A stretch of 64,000 nucleotides of DNA, taken from NCBI RefSeq assembly GCF_024346875.1, contig NZ_AP024872.1:682001-746000 (forward strand), written 5' to 3'. The stretch is from Vibrio gallicus. GTDB taxonomy: Bacteria; Pseudomonadota; Gammaproteobacteria; Enterobacterales; Vibrionaceae. Below, piece after piece: positions 62,668 to 64,000 of the stretch; positions within the stretch are counted from its first letter, which is position 1; each line of letters starts with the position of its first letter. Below the pieces are notes generated by a model. The model did not search any database. It saw only the letters and a program-made list of their open reading frames with translations, and was not told where the DNA came from. The position numbers were made by a program, and so were the translations under genes.

Positions 62668-64000
62668 ATGAAAATGACAAGACGCGAGTTTGTGAAAGCA
62701 AACGCAGCTGCTTCGGCAGCAGCGATAGCTGGAATTTCACTTCCCGCCCAAGCAACCAACCTTATCGCAAGCTCTGACCAAACCAAGATTAAGTGGGATA
62801 AAGCCCCATGCCGCTTTTGTGGTACTGGATGTTCCGTGCTGGTGGGTACCCAAAATGGTCGAGTAGTTGCTACCCAGGGTGATCCAGAAGCTCCTGTCAA
62901 CAAGGGACTTAACTGTATCAAGGGTTACTTCTTATCTAAAATCATGTACGGCGAAGACCGCCTAACCAAGCCCCTACTTCGTATGAAGAATGGGAAATAT
63001 GATAAAGATGGTGACTTTGCTCCTGTTTCTTGGGATGTTGCTTTCGATACCATGGCTGAAAAATGGAAAGCGGCTCTTAAAAAATCAGGCCCTACCAGCG
63101 TCGGCATGTTTGGTTCTGGTCAGTGGACGGTAATGGAAGGTTATGCGGCTTCTAAGTTGATGAAAGCAGGCTTCCGCTCAAATAACATTGACCCGAATGC
63201 ACGCCACTGTATGGCATCAGCGGTTGGTGGCTTTATGCGTACCTTCGGTATCGATGAGCCAATGGGTTGCTATGATGACTTCGAACACGCAGATACGTTT
63301 GTGCTTTGGGGCTCGAACATGGCTGAAATGCACCCAGTACTATGGACTCGCATTGCAGACCGCCGTCTAAGCCATCCTCACGTGCGCGTCAATGTACTCT
63401 CAACCTATCACCATCGCTCATTCGAATTGGCTGATCATGGCTACATTTTCCATCCTCAATCTGACTTGGCGATTGCGAACTTTATCGCAAACTACATTAT
63501 TCAAAACAACAAAGTAAACCAAGACTTTGTTAATAAGCATACTCACTTCAAGCAGGCTACAACTGATATTGGCTATGGCTTGCGTGATGATGACCCTCTT
63601 CAAATGGAAGCTGCAAACCCTAACTCAGGGGCAATGAGCTCTATATCTTTTAAAGAGTATGCTAAATCGGTTGAACCTTATACCGTTGAGAAAGCCAGTG
63701 AGATCTCTGGAGTAGAAAAAGACAAGCTTATCCATCTTGCTGAGCAATATGCCGATCCTAATATCAAGATCATGTCGCTATGGACTATGGGTATGAACCA
63801 GCACACCCGTGGGGTATGGATGAATAGCTTGGTTTATAACATCCACTTGTTAACCGGTAAGATTTCTACCCCGGGTAACTCTCCGTTCTCATTGACCGGC
63901 CAACCGTCGGCATGTGGTACTGCACGTGAAGTAGGTACCTTCTCTCACCGTCTGCCTGCAGATTTGGTGGTTGCGAATCCGAAGCACCGTGCGATTGCAG
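62668..64000 (+). CDS. napA: periplasmic nitrate reductase catalytic subunit NapA (cut by window end)
   Basis: The first 444 of about 830 residues are present. A Tat signal ([13 protein letters not shown]) precedes the 4Fe-4S site [13 protein letters not shown] with Cys later in GLNCIKGYF. The molybdenum ligand Cys lies in [12 protein letters not shown]. NapA reduces nitrate to nitrite in the periplasm with a bis-MGD cofactor. ATG 62668 has AAGAGG eight bases upstream. It follows napD by 24 bp; napB and napC should follow beyond the window. The truncation is due to the window only. Confidence 0.95.
   Translation, partial: MKMTRREFVKANAAASAAAIAGISLPAQATNLIASSDQTKIKWDKAPCRFCGTGCSVLVGTQNGRVVATQGDPEAPVNKGLNCIKGYFLSKIMYGEDRLTKPLLRMKNGKYDKDGDFAPVSWDVAFDTMAEKWKAALKKSGPTSVGMFGSGQWTVMEGYAASKLMKAGFRSNNIDPNARHCMASAVGGFMRTFGIDEPMGCYDDFEHADTFVLWGSNMAEMHPVLWTRIADRRLSHPHVRVNVLSTYHHRSFELADHGYIFHPQSDLAIANFIANYIIQNNKVNQDFVNKHTHFKQATTDIGYGLRDDDPLQMEAANPNSGAMSSISFKEYAKSVEPYTVEKASEISGVEKDKLIHLAEQYADPNIKIMSLWTMGMNQHTRGVWMNSLVYNIHLLTGKISTPGNSPFSLTGQPSACGTAREVGTFSHRLPADLVVANPKHRAIA

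Noticed and set aside
1..64000. CRISPR arrays, tRNA or rRNA genes, insertion sequences, prophage or integron genes
   Set aside because: None was recognised. The only tandem repeats are the octamer tracts, which lack spacers of CRISPR type.

Overview
The window looks like a chromosome segment of a marine gammaproteobacterium of the Vibrionaceae. The evidence is the moderate-to-low GC, the narQP next to napFDA arrangement, an aryl-polyene cluster of the Vibrio/Escherichia type, and an E. coli-like GntR/Edd/GntK set. The species cannot be named from the sequence alone; a Vibrio is the best guess. No tRNA, rRNA, CRISPR array, IS element or phage gene was seen.

Layout: (1) 1-3.5 kb: the N-terminal part of a Tat-exported 4Fe-4S subunit of a TtrB/PsrB-type respiratory oxidoreductase, an APC amino-acid permease and an acetate/succinate (SatP) permease. 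(2) 3.6-11.7 kb: a sugar-acid island with edd, gntK and gntR, and a divergent operon of TRAP transporter (Q-M-P), SDR dehydrogenase and RbsD/FucU-like mutarotase. GTTA-N4-TAAC GntR operators lie in front of gntK and the TRAP operon, and a variant lies in front of gntR, tying these units into one regulon. (3) 11.8-15 kb: an EamA exporter with divergent LysR regulator and a DEAD-box helicase. (4) 15-32.3 kb: a complete aryl-polyene (APE) lipid cluster: a divergent methyltransferase, then 17 tightly coupled genes (ketosynthases, two ACPs, AMP ligase, dehydratases, ketoreductase, glycosyl/acyltransferase fusion, MIO ammonia-lyase, thioesterase, LolA-like protein, MMPL exporter, lipoprotein). The gap between methyltransferase and operon holds two copies of an 8-bp-phased repeat flanking a REP-like hairpin element. 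(5) 32.4-37.5 kb: an orphan peptide-binding protein, YlqF GTPase, a 53-aa membrane protein, an SDR and a CobW/YjiA GTPase.

(6) 37.6-52.9 kb: two very large paralogous lipoprotein metzincins (1350 and 1289 aa). The second lies directly downstream of a Yej/Opp-like peptide ABC transporter (two permeases, binding protein, two ATPases) preceded by an outer-membrane beta-barrel protein. Together they read as a surface-proteolysis and peptide-uptake locus. This is the best candidate here for an undescribed system. (7) 53.8-59.3 kb: a TehA-type transporter, folE, moeA-moeB, transaldolase and dodecin. (8) 59.3 kb to the end: narP-narQ, divergent from napF-napD-napA (napA cut by the window edge), with a NarP 7-2-7 site and an FNR-like site between them. 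MoeA/MoeB help supply the molybdenum cofactor that NapA needs.
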